Shown here: piece by piece, positions 1 through 8,089 of the stretch | Layout of the letters: each line of letters opens with the position of its first letter | Numbering within the stretch: position 1 is the stretch's first letter | The notes under the pieces: generated by a model | What the model was told of the DNA's origin: nothing | Databases searched by the model: none | What the model saw: only the letters and a program-made list of their open reading frames with translations | Origin: CAIKKV01 sp044346855 | GTDB taxonomy: Bacteria; Verrucomicrobiota; Kiritimatiellia; CAIKKV01 | Direction of reading: 5' to 3' | DNA: 30,502 nucleotides | NCBI GenBank assembly: GCA_044346855.1 | Contig: JBIIYJ010000025.1 | Span: 1-30,502 of the forward strand | Program-made: the position numbers and the translations under genes

Positions 1-769
1 AATCGAAATGGGCCCCGGGATGCGCGGGCTTCGCCCCCGATCCCCGCAACGCGTACAGGGCCGTGGCGGTGGACAGCAAATCCGGAACCGGGGCCCCCGT
101 CGACGCGCGAAAGCCGCCCGCCGCACATTCGCACGCCAGCAGCGCGGCCTCGGCTTGCGGGTCGCCGGTTCCGGCCAGACGGCGGCGCAGCAGCACGGCC
201 GCGGCCGTAGCGGGGGTGGTGCCGGCCGCCACGCCGGGCGCGTTGACATAGCCGCCGTCGGAGGCGCGCCTGGCATTGAGGCTGGCGAGCAGGGCCTCCG
301 GCCGAGGCAGCGTGCCGCCGCTTTCGTCATATGCCAGGAAAGCAAGATAGCCGCCGTAGACGGTGCCCTCCGCCAGCCCCGGCCCGGCGGGATTGTACCC
401 GCCATCGGAGGCGCGGCAGGCTTCGAGCCTGTCCAGAAGGGCCGTCTTGCCGGAAAACAGGAACGCACCCGGAATGGCGGCCCGACACCGGACCAGGGAG
501 GCCGTGTGCACGAAATCCAAACCCGCCCCCCCGCCAAAGGCATTGAGATACCGGACCACGGAAACCGGGTTGGCCCACTCGCCCAGCGCGAGGAGGCACC
601 CGCCTCCGAAGACCGTGTAATAAAGATCGCTCCCTCCCGCCCGGCCGCAAAAGCCGCCATCGGACTGCAGCCGGCCGCGGACAAAGCGGGCCACGTCGGC
701 GGCGCCGCCCTCAGGCAGCCACCGCTTCGCAAGAGACGCGACCCGAAGCATGTCCGGCATTCCGCTCAT
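1..769 (-). CDS. Prenyltransferase/squalene-oxidase repeat protein (3' end outside window)
   Basis: This reading frame stays open to the left window edge, so only the first 256 residues are visible. They contain the alpha-toroid repeat signature of the protein prenyltransferase beta-subunit/terpene cyclase superfamily: QSDGGF at residues 35-40, SDLYYTVFGG near 47-56, RASDGGY at 119-125 and again at 169-174, AAGGF near 216-220, and PDLLSTATALYAL at 229-241. The start is ATG at 769, ten bases after the stop of the TPR gene; a start inside that stop would terminate at once. I see no zinc-ligand or DxDD cyclase motif in the visible part, so true prenyltransferase or cyclase activity is not shown. 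The nearby polyprenyl synthase suggests a role on an isoprenoid substrate, which is inference. GC content is higher than in the upstream TPR gene. Confidence 0.8.
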   Translation of the reverse strand, partial: MSGMPDMLRVASLAKRWLPEGGAADVARFVRGRLQSDGGFCGRAGGSDLYYTVFGGGCLLALGEWANPVSVVRYLNAFGGGAGLDFVHTASLVRCRAAIPGAFLFSGKTALLDRLEACRASDGGYNPAGPGLAEGTVYGGYLAFLAYDESGGTLPRPEALLASLNARRASDGGYVNAPGVAAGTTPATAAAVLLRRRLAGTGDPQAEAALLACECAAGGFRASTGAPVPDLLSTATALYALRGSGAKPAHPGAHFD

Positions 770-779
770 GGCGTTCCGA

Positions 780-1727
780 TCATTCCCCGTTTCTATTCCG
801 CAGGAAGGACATCTTGCCGAATTCAATGCTTTTTGTCTCTGTGACCTCCAAGGGACGGCCTTCCTGCATGCGCTCAACGATAACGCGGTTTGACCTTGCA
901 GGCTCGTAACCCGGGTCAACTTCCAGGGCGCGGTCAAGTACGGCCAGAGCCTCGGCTTTGCGGCCCATCTTAGCGAGGCACAGCCCCATATTGCCGTGAC
1001 TCGGAGCATGTCGTTCGGACAAGGCCACGCACGTACGGAATCCTTCGAGCGCTCGCGACCAGTCCTTCTTCTCCATGTGCTCGAATGCGGCGTTGAATTC
1101 GTCGTGCGCCTTTAGATAGGTGTCGAGATCGACACCATCGCTCTTGCGAATCGACGCGGCCATGTCATCCAGAAAGGATTGCGCCTCCTTGACTTCCGGA
1201 TCGCTCGCATTGCCGACCGCCACCACTTTCCGGAAAGAGCGGATGGCATTTACTAATTCCAGCAACTTCTGGAACGAAACGGCCTTGTTGAAATGAGCTT
1301 CGGCAAAGAGAGGAAAGATGCCGGTTGCCTTGTCGAGCCACTCAACCGCTTTTTTATAATCGCCTCGCAAGCCATGCAACGTTCCCATGCCATAGCAAAC
1401 CATGTGATTTTCGGGATGCTTGCGCAATAGGCCATCCATCGTCGCCCATGCCCGTTCCATCGAGCCTCTCTGGGCAATTTCCAACGCGTCGCCGACAACA
1501 CTTTCGAGGTCGGAGTCGATTGCAACGACGAAGGGAGATTCAGTCTGCGACACCGCCGGCGAACACCGGGATTTCTGATATTGCTGAGCGCTGGCGTAGT
1601 GGCCGCATTCGCCGCAATCGGCGCCCCGTGTTTCGGCGCAGCACAAACTGCAAATCATCGAATCGCCCTGACGAGCACATCGCCTCTGGGTCTTGCGTCT
1701 CCCGCAAATCGGACATGAATGGGCCAT
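780..1727 (-). CDS. Cysteine-rich (zinc-ribbon-like) N-terminus plus TPR repeat protein
   Basis: The 315-residue product starts with a compact cysteine block: CPIC at residues 5-8, C17, CSLCC at 26-30 and CGEC at 38-41. This looks like one or two zinc knuckles. Helical TPR-type repeats follow, for example ERAWATMDGLLRKHPEN, KKAVEWLDKATGIFPLFAEAH, RALEGFRTCVALSERHAPSH and EALAVLDRALEVDPGYEPA. No enzymatic motif is visible, so a protein-binding scaffold is the most that can be said. AAGGA lies about 8 bases before ATG 1727 and supports this start. The gene has visibly lower GC and more A/T-ending codons than the redox and isoprenoid operons around it. It ends ten bases before the prenyltransferase-repeat gene, so the two may be co-transcribed. 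Confidence 0.75.
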   Translation of the reverse strand: MAHSCPICGRRKTQRRCARQGDSMICSLCCAETRGADCGECGHYASAQQYQKSRCSPAVSQTESPFVVAIDSDLESVVGDALEIAQRGSMERAWATMDGLLRKHPENHMVCYGMGTLHGLRGDYKKAVEWLDKATGIFPLFAEAHFNKAVSFQKLLELVNAIRSFRKVVAVGNASDPEVKEAQSFLDDMAASIRKSDGVDLDTYLKAHDEFNAAFEHMEKKDWSRALEGFRTCVALSERHAPSHGNMGLCLAKMGRKAEALAVLDRALEVDPGYEPARSNRVIVERMQEGRPLEVTETKSIEFGKMSFLRNRNGE

Positions 1728-1784
1728 CTGTTAATCCTTCTTCAGCGGCTTTTCTCTCATGATCACGCCTCTTATCCCCTCCCC

Positions 1785-1886
1785 TCAATAATCTTCCCGG
1801 GCTCTAACCGCCTCGGGAAACGAGTAGGTATCAAAATCCCGGAGAGCGGCAACGATAGGCTGGCGGAGGTCGGTGCGGGTGGTCAT
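1785..1886 (-). CDS. Tiny 33-residue ORF coupled to the BRO gene
   Basis: A 33-codon frame starts at ATG 1886-1884, overlapping the BRO stop codon by the four bases ATGA, and ends with TGA at 1785-1787. The peptide begins MTTRTDLRQPIVAALRD and ends EAVRAREDY. The ATGA overlap is the usual signature of translational coupling. I do not recognise the peptide. It could be a genuine small protein, or the remnant 5' end of a longer gene removed when the TPR gene came to lie downstream. The downstream TPR gene starts 57 bases later. Confidence 0.4.
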   Translation of the reverse strand: MTTRTDLRQPIVAALRDFDTYSFPEAVRAREDY

Positions 1887-2776
1887 GATGCGGGCTTCTT
1901 TTTTGAAGCGGGCTTGCCCAGGGATTCCGCCTTTTTCGCGGATTGGGTCAAGGCGAGGTAGTTGTCGCGGGTGACGACCTTGCGTCCGCTTTTCTTTTCG
2001 AGTTCGCGCCGGGCGTTGCCGGCCACGGCGCCGCCTGAGCGGGCGGCATCTTTACTCTCCGGAAAGCCTTGAGCATCGCGCGTGCGGGTGATCTCGGTGG
2101 TGGCGGCTTCGCCGAGCATGGAGAAAATAAGTTCGAGGTCGGTCATATGATCCCGGAGATTCTCGCGCTTGAGCCGCTTGAACTCCGCGTATTGGCTTGG
2201 CGTGAGGCCGAAGGTGGCTTCGGAGATTTCCGCCGTCAGAATGGCGTATTCGCGTTGCTCCCGGATGCCGCGTTTCTTCCATTCGTCGGTCAGTTCATCC
2301 CGGATGGCGATGGAGCGCATCCGTTTTTCTATCCAATCATCCGAGTAACCCTTGGCTTTGTAGATCGCGCGGGTGCGCTTGGTGGCCAGTTCCGGATTCT
2401 CGATCTCCTGGATACGCTCGTAGCCGACCTTCGCAAGCCAGCGCTTGAATGGCTCAGCCTTGATACTGGGGACGGATTGGATCAGCCGAAATATCCCTTC
2501 GGTGTTCCAGCAAAGAACTTTTTGTGGACCACCGGAAGTCGAAAACGGCAGGGCAAGGGGGGGTACAAATTGTACCCCCCCTTTGAATGCCTCGTTTAAC
2601 TGCGGATCCCGCTGGCGTATTCGCTTGAGATACTGCGACGGATCTACCGAATCGGTCAGGACCGTGATCACGTCCGTGATGACAAACCACCATTCGTTAT
2701 TGTGAATGGTGCGGCGGACTTCTTTGCGCTGGAACAACGCGATACGGTTTTCCGGTTTTTTGAGGCTATCACTCAT
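1883..2776 (-). CDS. BRO-N domain / DinD-like (prophage antirepressor-type) protein
   Basis: The 297-residue product has the BRO-N style N-terminus (ENRIALFQRKEVRR, then NEWWFVITDV) followed by the long conserved segment seen in DNA-damage-inducible protein D-like proteins: WNTEGIFRLIQSVPS, EPFKRWLAKVGYERIQEIENPELA, GYSDDWIEKRM, IRDELTDEWKKRGI, QREYAILTAEIS and LRDHMTDLELIFSMLGEAAT. The C-terminus is lysine-rich. BRO-N domains bind DNA; the precise role of this branch is unknown to me. I chose ATG 2776 rather than 2836 because family members begin just before the ENRIALFQ segment and because a promoter lies at 2848-2876. Base composition is closer to the TPR gene than to the flanking operons, which suggests a laterally acquired patch. 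A 29-bp perfect inverted repeat lies inside the gene. Confidence 0.82.
   Translation of the reverse strand: MSDSLKKPENRIALFQRKEVRRTIHNNEWWFVITDVITVLTDSVDPSQYLKRIRQRDPQLNEAFKGGVQFVPPLALPFSTSGGPQKVLCWNTEGIFRLIQSVPSIKAEPFKRWLAKVGYERIQEIENPELATKRTRAIYKAKGYSDDWIEKRMRSIAIRDELTDEWKKRGIREQREYAILTAEISEATFGLTPSQYAEFKRLKRENLRDHMTDLELIFSMLGEAATTEITRTRDAQGFPESKDAARSGGAVAGNARRELEKKSGRKVVTRDNYLALTQSAKKAESLGKPASKKKPAS
2555..2583. repeat. 29-bp perfect inverted repeat inside the BRO gene
   Basis: Two 14-base arms (AAGGGGGGGTACAA and its exact complement) are separated by a single A. It encodes the family-conserved stretch KGGVQFVPPL on the minus strand, so it may simply follow from codon choice. In RNA it would form a very stable G/C hairpin in the middle of the message. 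Confidence 0.85.
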
Positions 2777-2847
2777 GTGGATTCCAGGATAACCAGCCCG
2801 GAGACGAGGTCTGGGAGTTGTTGTCATTTGACTCAAGAGAAGATGCC

Positions 2848-2876
2848 AGAATAGGGCCGTTGCGTCAACCTTGCAA
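2848..2876 (-). promoter_or_regulatory. Sigma70-like promoter of the BRO gene
   Basis: On the minus strand TTGCAA (2876-2871) is separated by exactly 17 bases from TATTCT (2853-2848). Transcription would begin near 2841, about 65 bases before ATG 2776. The hexamers match the consensus at 4-5 of 6 positions. There is no experimental support. Confidence 0.5.
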
Positions 2877-2961
2877 CCGCCCTTAAACTCACTCCTCGCT
2901 CATTTTAGTGCGTGGTCCCCAGCATGGTCCACACAACAGCACACAATAGATAAACGGTTGT

Positions 2962-5900
2962 TCATTCGTCTCTTAACCCCTCCAGCAGGGAGCCGCGCGC
3001 GGCCCAGGCAACGGCGAGCAAAACCCAGCTTGTCCCTAAAATCGCCAAGGCTGCGGTGAGCCCCGCCAGCCCGGCCCAGGGGACCTGCACGCCGGGCGAG
3101 CGAAGGCTGGGGAGCATGGCCGCCGATGCCGAGGCGAGCCCGCCGGCGAGGCCGGAGGCAAGCAGCAGCAGGTGCTCGATCCGCACCAGGCGGCGCACGG
3201 CGGCGCGGTCGAACCCCAGCGCCCGCAGGGCCGCCAGCTCTTCGCGCCGCTCGAACACGTTGCGCAGCACCACGATCCCCATGCCGGCGCTCCCGATCAG
3301 CAGTCCGAGCCCGCCCAGGGCCAGGAACATGCGCAGGTAGGCGAGCTGGACGGAGCCGAACGCCGCCAGGCGCCCTGTCGCCGGCTCAAGGTCAAGCCCC
3401 AGCCGCTCGAACGCGATCGTCAGCCGTTCCGCCACGGCCCCGGCGCGATCCCCGGGCGCGTCCACGAGCAGCGCGCGGTACCCCTCCTCGGAAGGGAACC
3501 TCCCGCTGAATGCCCGCTCGGACACCAGGATGGCCCCCTGGAACACGGAAAGCCGCATGGGCAGCTTCCCCACCAGCCGGACCGTGAAGGCCCGGCCCTG
3601 CTCGTCCCGATATTCAATATCATCCCCCGCGCCCCCCTCGGCGCGCCTCTTCAGCCCCCACAGGGCGGTGTCCGCGTCCCCCGCAAGCGCTGGGATCGCG
3701 CCGTCCGCAAGCGGCTGATCCAGCAGCGCCCACGTCTGCGGCCCCGCAAAGGCGCCCAGCCGCGCGAGGGTCCCCGCGTCCACCCCGAGCAGGTTCGGCG
3801 TGCGCGCCCGGTTGAGGTTGAAGCAGCTGGCGTCATCCCCGTCAAAGCGCTTGAGCGGAACGATTTCAACCCCTTCCAGGACGGACTTGGATCCCAGCTC
3901 GGCCTTGATCGCGTCACGCGTCACGCCCAGGGTCAATTGCCCATACAACGCAAAACCGCCGGTCCCCGCCGTCCTCTCTGAAGCCCGCGCGGAGAAGTCT
4001 TCCTGCATCGAAGCGACCGCCAAAACCATGAAACTGCCCGCGGCAAGCAGCCCGGCCACGGCCAGGCTGCGCCCCGGCCGGCGGCCAACGTTCCGCAGGG
4101 CAAGGGATGGAACCGAGAGCCGCCCGGCCTCCCCGAACGCGGCCAGGCGCACGAGGGCATAGCGCCCGTACCCGAAAACGGCGGCCAGCAGCAGCGCGCC
4201 CGCCCCGAAAAACGCCTCGACCGCGCCGTCGCCCCGGAGCGCCGCGGCGACGATAAAGATCGCTCCTGCGGTGGCCGCCAGCGCCAGCACGAGCGCCACC
4301 CGCCCCGTTCGTGAACCCGGGCCCGACGCCGCCTCCGCCTGCGCATCGCCGCCGGCAAGGAGTTCCCGGGCCGGCCGCCGCGCCTGCCGGCGCAACGCCA
4401 GCGCCATGGCCCCCAGCGCGCACAGCACGCCCGCCGCCGCCCCTGTCAGCAAGGAGGCCGGGCGGCCGTGGTACGACACAACGGCGCCGGCCACGGCATC
4501 GGGCCACAGGCTCGCCAGCCCCCACAGGAGCAACCGCGCATACCCCGCGCCAAGCGCCGCGCCGGCAGCGGCGCCCGTGATTGCGACAACCAGCCCCTCG
4601 CCCAGCAGGAGCCCGCTGACCGTCCGCGGCGTGTAGCCGAGCGCCAGCAGCAAGCCAGTCTGCGGAGCGCGCTGCTCGACGCCCAGCACGAATAGAAGCG
4701 CGGTCAGCAGCAGGGCGGCCACAACGACCAGGAAGCTCATTCCAAGGAACAGGCCGCCGAAGTCGAGCGCCTCCTCTACGGCCCGCAGGGCTTCGTCCCG
4801 GACGGGTTGGAAGTAAAGGCCCAGCTTCGCGGGATCCACACGCGCTGCAAGGCCGGCGGAACCGGGTCCCCCGGCCTCCGATGCAAAAAGATGGATAGCC
4901 GTCAGGTTGCCGTACCGGTTCCCCCACATTTCCTGACCCGCCGCCAGCGTGATGAACGCCTTGGGCGTGGCCCGGTAGGCGTTCCAATAGGCTTCATTCG
5001 CCTCGTCCTTCAGCCAGGTCTCGTTCATGGGCATGCCGATGTCCCAATCGGCGCAACTCTCCACGTCCGTCAACCCCGGAAAAGCGGGCATCAGTTCCCG
5101 CCCGCTGAGGGCCTCCTCCATGCCGATCACCGCCTTTACCCGGAACGAGCGCTCCCGCTCGACCAGATCACCCGAAAGGGTCATTTCATAATACGCCATG
5201 GAGAGCCAGTCGCCCGGCTTTACCGCCAGATGGTCGGCCAGCCACTGGTTGACCGTGATCTCGTCGTCGGCCATGCCCCGCCCTGACGACGGATCCGAAG
5301 GTCCAGTGGCCACGACAAAGGAATAGGGAGTCATGCGGTAGACCCCGTTCGAGGCCGACAGGGAATTGACCAGATAGGTCAGGGAGCCGGCCGCACCCGC
5401 AACCCGGCCCGTCAGGGAGGCGATTTCGGGATCCAAAAACACCCGGTCCGACTCCAGCTTCATCACGCCGGCCTCCGGCCCCGCGCGCAGGCTCAACCCC
5501 GAATCGGCAAGCTGCCAGGAGGCGCGAAGGGCCGTGTCCAACTGGCCGGTGGCGAGGGATCCGCCATCCCGCGCGGCCGCCAGCAGCAGGTTGACCCGGC
5601 CCGCCAATCCGACCTTCTCCTGCAGCCATTCCAGGGGAACGAAAACGTTGGCCGGAGGCGTCTGCTCGGCGGCCAGGCCGAAGCGGCCAAGGCTGGAATC
5701 GGGGACAACCTGCCGCACGGTGAGCGCGACGCGCACGAAGGGTCGTTCCCGGCGGGAGGAGAGCGGAGCTTCCCTCGGCAGCAGCGACGGCCGGGCGATG
5801 CGCATGACGAATTCATCGCCGGCTCCGAGGCCCAGGCGCCGCGCCAATTTCACGTTCACATCAGCCTGCCCGGCGGGAGGCGGCGGGAGCCCTCCGAAAT

Positions 5901-6249
5901 CCTCGAATCCGCCCTCCACGCCCAAAACCTGCACCTGGTTGGCCTGCCGGTCGCCTTCCCCGGCAACCGCAACGCCAGGAAGCTGAAGCACGGGAGCTAT
6001 CAGGCAACCGGCCCGATCGCGCACCTCCGCCGCCAGCCGGCTGGCGACATAGCGATTGCGCAGATGCAGCGCCTGTTCCGTGCGGCCCAGGCGCTGGAGC
6101 GCGAAACGGCCCAGGGAATCGGAAACCGAATCGCCGACCAGCAGGGCGCCGACAAGAGCCGCGGTGGCGACGGCTACCCCGGCCGCCACGCTGGCGTGCA
6201 AGCGCCAGTGGTGCCGGAGACCCCGCCTGATCAGCGTCATGCGATTCAT
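2962..6249 (-). CDS. Large FtsX-type ABC transporter permease
   Basis: The 1095-residue product is an integral membrane permease of the MacB/LolC/FtsX superfamily. The N-terminal transmembrane helix (about residues 19-40) is followed by a long extracytoplasmic domain, then helices near LFLGMSFLVVVAALLLTALLFVLG, LLGEGLVVAITGAAAGAALG and ASLLTGAAAGVLCALGAMALA. A second set appears around residues 640-690 and 720-740, then another periplasmic domain and a C-terminal FtsX block (MFLALGGLGLLIGSAGMGIVVLRNVFERREELAALRALG). This duplicated FtsX arrangement and length resemble the ten-helix YbbP-type permeases rather than four-helix MacB. It starts three bases after the stop of the ATPase gene, its obvious partner. 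The substrate is unknown; the operon context suggests a lipid- or glycan-linked isoprenoid product. An alternative start is M4. Confidence 0.88.
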   Translation of the reverse strand: MNRMTLIRRGLRHHWRLHASVAAGVAVATAALVGALLVGDSVSDSLGRFALQRLGRTEQALHLRNRYVASRLAAEVRDRAGCLIAPVLQLPGVAVAGEGDRQANQVQVLGVEGGFEDFGGLPPPPAGQADVNVKLARRLGLGAGDEFVMRIARPSLLPREAPLSSRRERPFVRVALTVRQVVPDSSLGRFGLAAEQTPPANVFVPLEWLQEKVGLAGRVNLLLAAARDGGSLATGQLDTALRASWQLADSGLSLRAGPEAGVMKLESDRVFLDPEIASLTGRVAGAAGSLTYLVNSLSASNGVYRMTPYSFVVATGPSDPSSGRGMADDEITVNQWLADHLAVKPGDWLSMAYYEMTLSGDLVERERSFRVKAVIGMEEALSGRELMPAFPGLTDVESCADWDIGMPMNETWLKDEANEAYWNAYRATPKAFITLAAGQEMWGNRYGNLTAIHLFASEAGGPGSAGLAARVDPAKLGLYFQPVRDEALRAVEEALDFGGLFLGMSFLVVVAALLLTALLFVLGVEQRAPQTGLLLALGYTPRTVSGLLLGEGLVVAITGAAAGAALGAGYARLLLWGLASLWPDAVAGAVVSYHGRPASLLTGAAAGVLCALGAMALALRRQARRPARELLAGGDAQAEAASGPGSRTGRVALVLALAATAGAIFIVAAALRGDGAVEAFFGAGALLLAAVFGYGRYALVRLAAFGEAGRLSVPSLALRNVGRRPGRSLAVAGLLAAGSFMVLAVASMQEDFSARASERTAGTGGFALYGQLTLGVTRDAIKAELGSKSVLEGVEIVPLKRFDGDDASCFNLNRARTPNLLGVDAGTLARLGAFAGPQTWALLDQPLADGAIPALAGDADTALWGLKRRAEGGAGDDIEYRDEQGRAFTVRLVGKLPMRLSVFQGAILVSERAFSGRFPSEEGYRALLVDAPGDRAGAVAERLTIAFERLGLDLEPATGRLAAFGSVQLAYLRMFLALGGLGLLIGSAGMGIVVLRNVFERREELAALRALGFDRAAVRRLVRIEHLLLLASGLAGGLASASAAMLPSLRSPGVQVPWAGLAGLTAALAILGTSWVLLAVAWAARGSLLEGLRDE

Positions 6250-6251
6250 GC

Positions 6252-6950
6252 TCAGGCCACAACTCCCTCTTCGCCGGGTTGGAGGATCCCGTCCACCAGG
6301 GACAGCACGCGTCCCATCCGCGCCGCCAGCCGGTGCGAATGGGTCGCGCAGACCAGAGCCACCTTCTCGTCGCGATTCAATTCCGCGAGGAGCGTCGATA
6401 AAACTTCAGCGGCCGCGCGATCGAGCGAGCCGGTCGGCTCGTCCGCCAGCAGCAGCCTGGGCCGGTTGATTAAAGCCCGCACGACGGCGACCCGCTGGCA
6501 TTCCCCGCCGGAAAGCTGCGCCGGCCTGTGCGTGAGCCGGTCCGATAGCCCCACGCGGTCAAGCAGTCGCAGCGCCCGTTCATGACCCTCCGGGGTGACG
6601 CCGGTCACGAGCATCGGCACCAGCACGTTCTCCAGCACCGTGCACTGGGGCAGCAGGTGGTGGGCCTGGAACACGAAGCCGATCTTGCGATTCCGCAAGG
6701 CCGCGAGGGCCTTGTCGTCGAGCCCCGCGTAATTCTCGCTATCCAGCCGAACCGTGCCGGAGGAGGGCCGGTCAAGCGTCCCGAGAAGATGGAGCAGCGT
6801 GCTCTTACCGCAACCGGAAGGCCCGACGATCGCCACCGATTCCCCTTCCGCCAGCGCCAGGTTCACGCCGCGCAGGACCGGCACGGCGGCCGGCCCCTGC
6901 CCGTAGGAAAACGTGACCTGCTCCATCTCCAGCATCGCGGCTCCGCTCAT
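6252..6950 (-). CDS. ABC transporter ATP-binding protein (LolD/MacB type)
   Basis: The 232-residue ATPase has every expected motif: Walker A GPSGCGKST (43-51), Q-loop FQAHHLLPQ around residue 95, signature LSGGECQR (146-153), Walker B LLLADEP (166-172), D-loop GSLD, and H-loop H204. The spacing ENVLVPMLVTGV after the Q-loop is typical of the LolD/MacB/FtsE group that works with FtsX-type permeases. I chose ATG 6950 because it overlaps the stop of the upstream propeller gene as ATGA, and because the product then begins directly with the domain (LEMEQVTFSYG); the longer open frame upstream encodes only arginine-rich shadow sequence. It energises the FtsX-type permease encoded next; such pairs usually move lipids, lipoproteins or peptides. 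Confidence 0.93.
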   Translation of the reverse strand: MSGAAMLEMEQVTFSYGQGPAAVPVLRGVNLALAEGESVAIVGPSGCGKSTLLHLLGTLDRPSSGTVRLDSENYAGLDDKALAALRNRKIGFVFQAHHLLPQCTVLENVLVPMLVTGVTPEGHERALRLLDRVGLSDRLTHRPAQLSGGECQRVAVVRALINRPRLLLADEPTGSLDRAAAEVLSTLLAELNRDEKVALVCATHSHRLAARMGRVLSLVDGILQPGEEGVVA

Positions 6951-8089
6951 GGCTTCTCCCCGAAGGCGCTGACCATGCCGTCGTCGCCCCCGATTACGAT
7001 CATCCCGCCGACGATGGCCGGGCCGGAGGTCTCGTCGCCGATCTCCGCGGACCACAGCCGCTTTCCGTCCGATAGCGAAAAAAGGTACAACTTGCCGTTT
7101 CCGGCCGCGGCCACCATGTCGCCGGCGATGGCCGGAGAAGTCGCCCGGCCAGCCTCGCTAACCGCGGACCACACGCTATTGCCGTCTTCCCGCCGCACGC
7201 AGCGCACGGCCCCGTCGTCGGCGGCGAACACCACGCGGTTCGAGGACACGGCGGGCGTCGTGAACAGTTCGCCCCGGACGGCGCGATGGGTCCAGACGAT
7301 CACGCCTGAGGCCAGATCCGCGCACACGAGGCTCCCGGTGCGGGTGCCGGCGAATGCCCGCCCGCCGCTCACCGCAACGCCGCCCGCCACCTGGCTGTCG
7401 GGGCCCAACTCCACGGTCCGGATCAGGCGGCCGTCCGCCGTGCCGATCACGTGCAATGCGGCCGCGCAACTGCCGAACACCGACAGTCCGCCGGCGAAGG
7501 CGGGGCTGCCGTCGCACCGGTCGGTGGGCGCGGAGGTCCACGCCCGCTTCCCGGCGGCAAGGTCGAAGGCATACAGGACGCCATCCGACTGCGAGACGGC
7601 CGCCGTGCGCCAGACTCCGTCCTCCCCCTTGAACCCTCCGGCGGTCCCCGCCACGCCGGTGCCGACGGTGTTGGTCCATCGGACCGCGCCCGTCCGCAGA
7701 TCGAACGCGTACAGGATGCCCTCGCTCGACCCGAGCAGCACGAGTCCGTCCACGATGGACGGCGGCGCCTGGAAGTCGGCATACGCAACCTTTCCCTCCG
7801 GTCCCCTGCCTGTCTCCACCTTTACCGACCACTGCCGGGCACCCTTGAGATCGAGGGCGATGAGCTCGGAATCGTCGGACAGCACGACGATCGTACCCCC
7901 GGCTGCAACGGGTGTATGAGTGACTGCGGCTCCCGCGTTGAAGCGCCACAGCCGGACCGGTTCGGCAGGCAGGCGCACGTCGACGTTACCGCTCAACGAC
8001 TCGTCACCGTGGAAGGTGGTCCAGTCGCCCCCCGCCCGGGAGGACCCGGCCAGCGAAATCGCGAGAATGAGGAGGAGGATCGGTCTCAT
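6947..8089 (-). CDS. Secreted PQQ-type beta-propeller protein
   Basis: The 380-residue product has a signal peptide (MRPILLLILAISLAGSSRAGG), so it is exported. The rest is a run of PQQ-like propeller blades, seen as recurring GxVVWTHRA, GAVRWTNTV, GKRAWTSA and GKRLWSAEI strands with GTxAGTAGG- and PAIAGDMV-type turns. True PQQ-binding or alcohol-dehydrogenase catalytic residues are not evident, so a scaffolding or sensing role as in BamB is as likely as an enzymatic one. Its start overlaps the stop of the glycosyltransferase gene and its stop overlaps the start of the ATPase gene (ATGA at both), so it is firmly embedded in the operon. A periplasmic partner of the transporter is plausible. Confidence 0.88.
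   Translation of the reverse strand: MRPILLLILAISLAGSSRAGGDWTTFHGDESLSGNVDVRLPAEPVRLWRFNAGAAVTHTPVAAGGTIVVLSDDSELIALDLKGARQWSVKVETGRGPEGKVAYADFQAPPSIVDGLVLLGSSEGILYAFDLRTGAVRWTNTVGTGVAGTAGGFKGEDGVWRTAAVSQSDGVLYAFDLAAGKRAWTSAPTDRCDGSPAFAGGLSVFGSCAAALHVIGTADGRLIRTVELGPDSQVAGGVAVSGGRAFAGTRTGSLVCADLASGVIVWTHRAVRGELFTTPAVSSNRVVFAADDGAVRCVRREDGNSVWSAVSEAGRATSPAIAGDMVAAAGNGKLYLFSLSDGKRLWSAEIGDETSGPAIVGGMIVIGGDDGMVSAFGEKP

Noticed and set aside
8..844. 278-codon open frame on the plus strand at the left edge
   Set aside because: The minus strand carries the prenyltransferase-repeat motifs; the plus frame is arginine/glycine-rich and crosses into the TPR gene.
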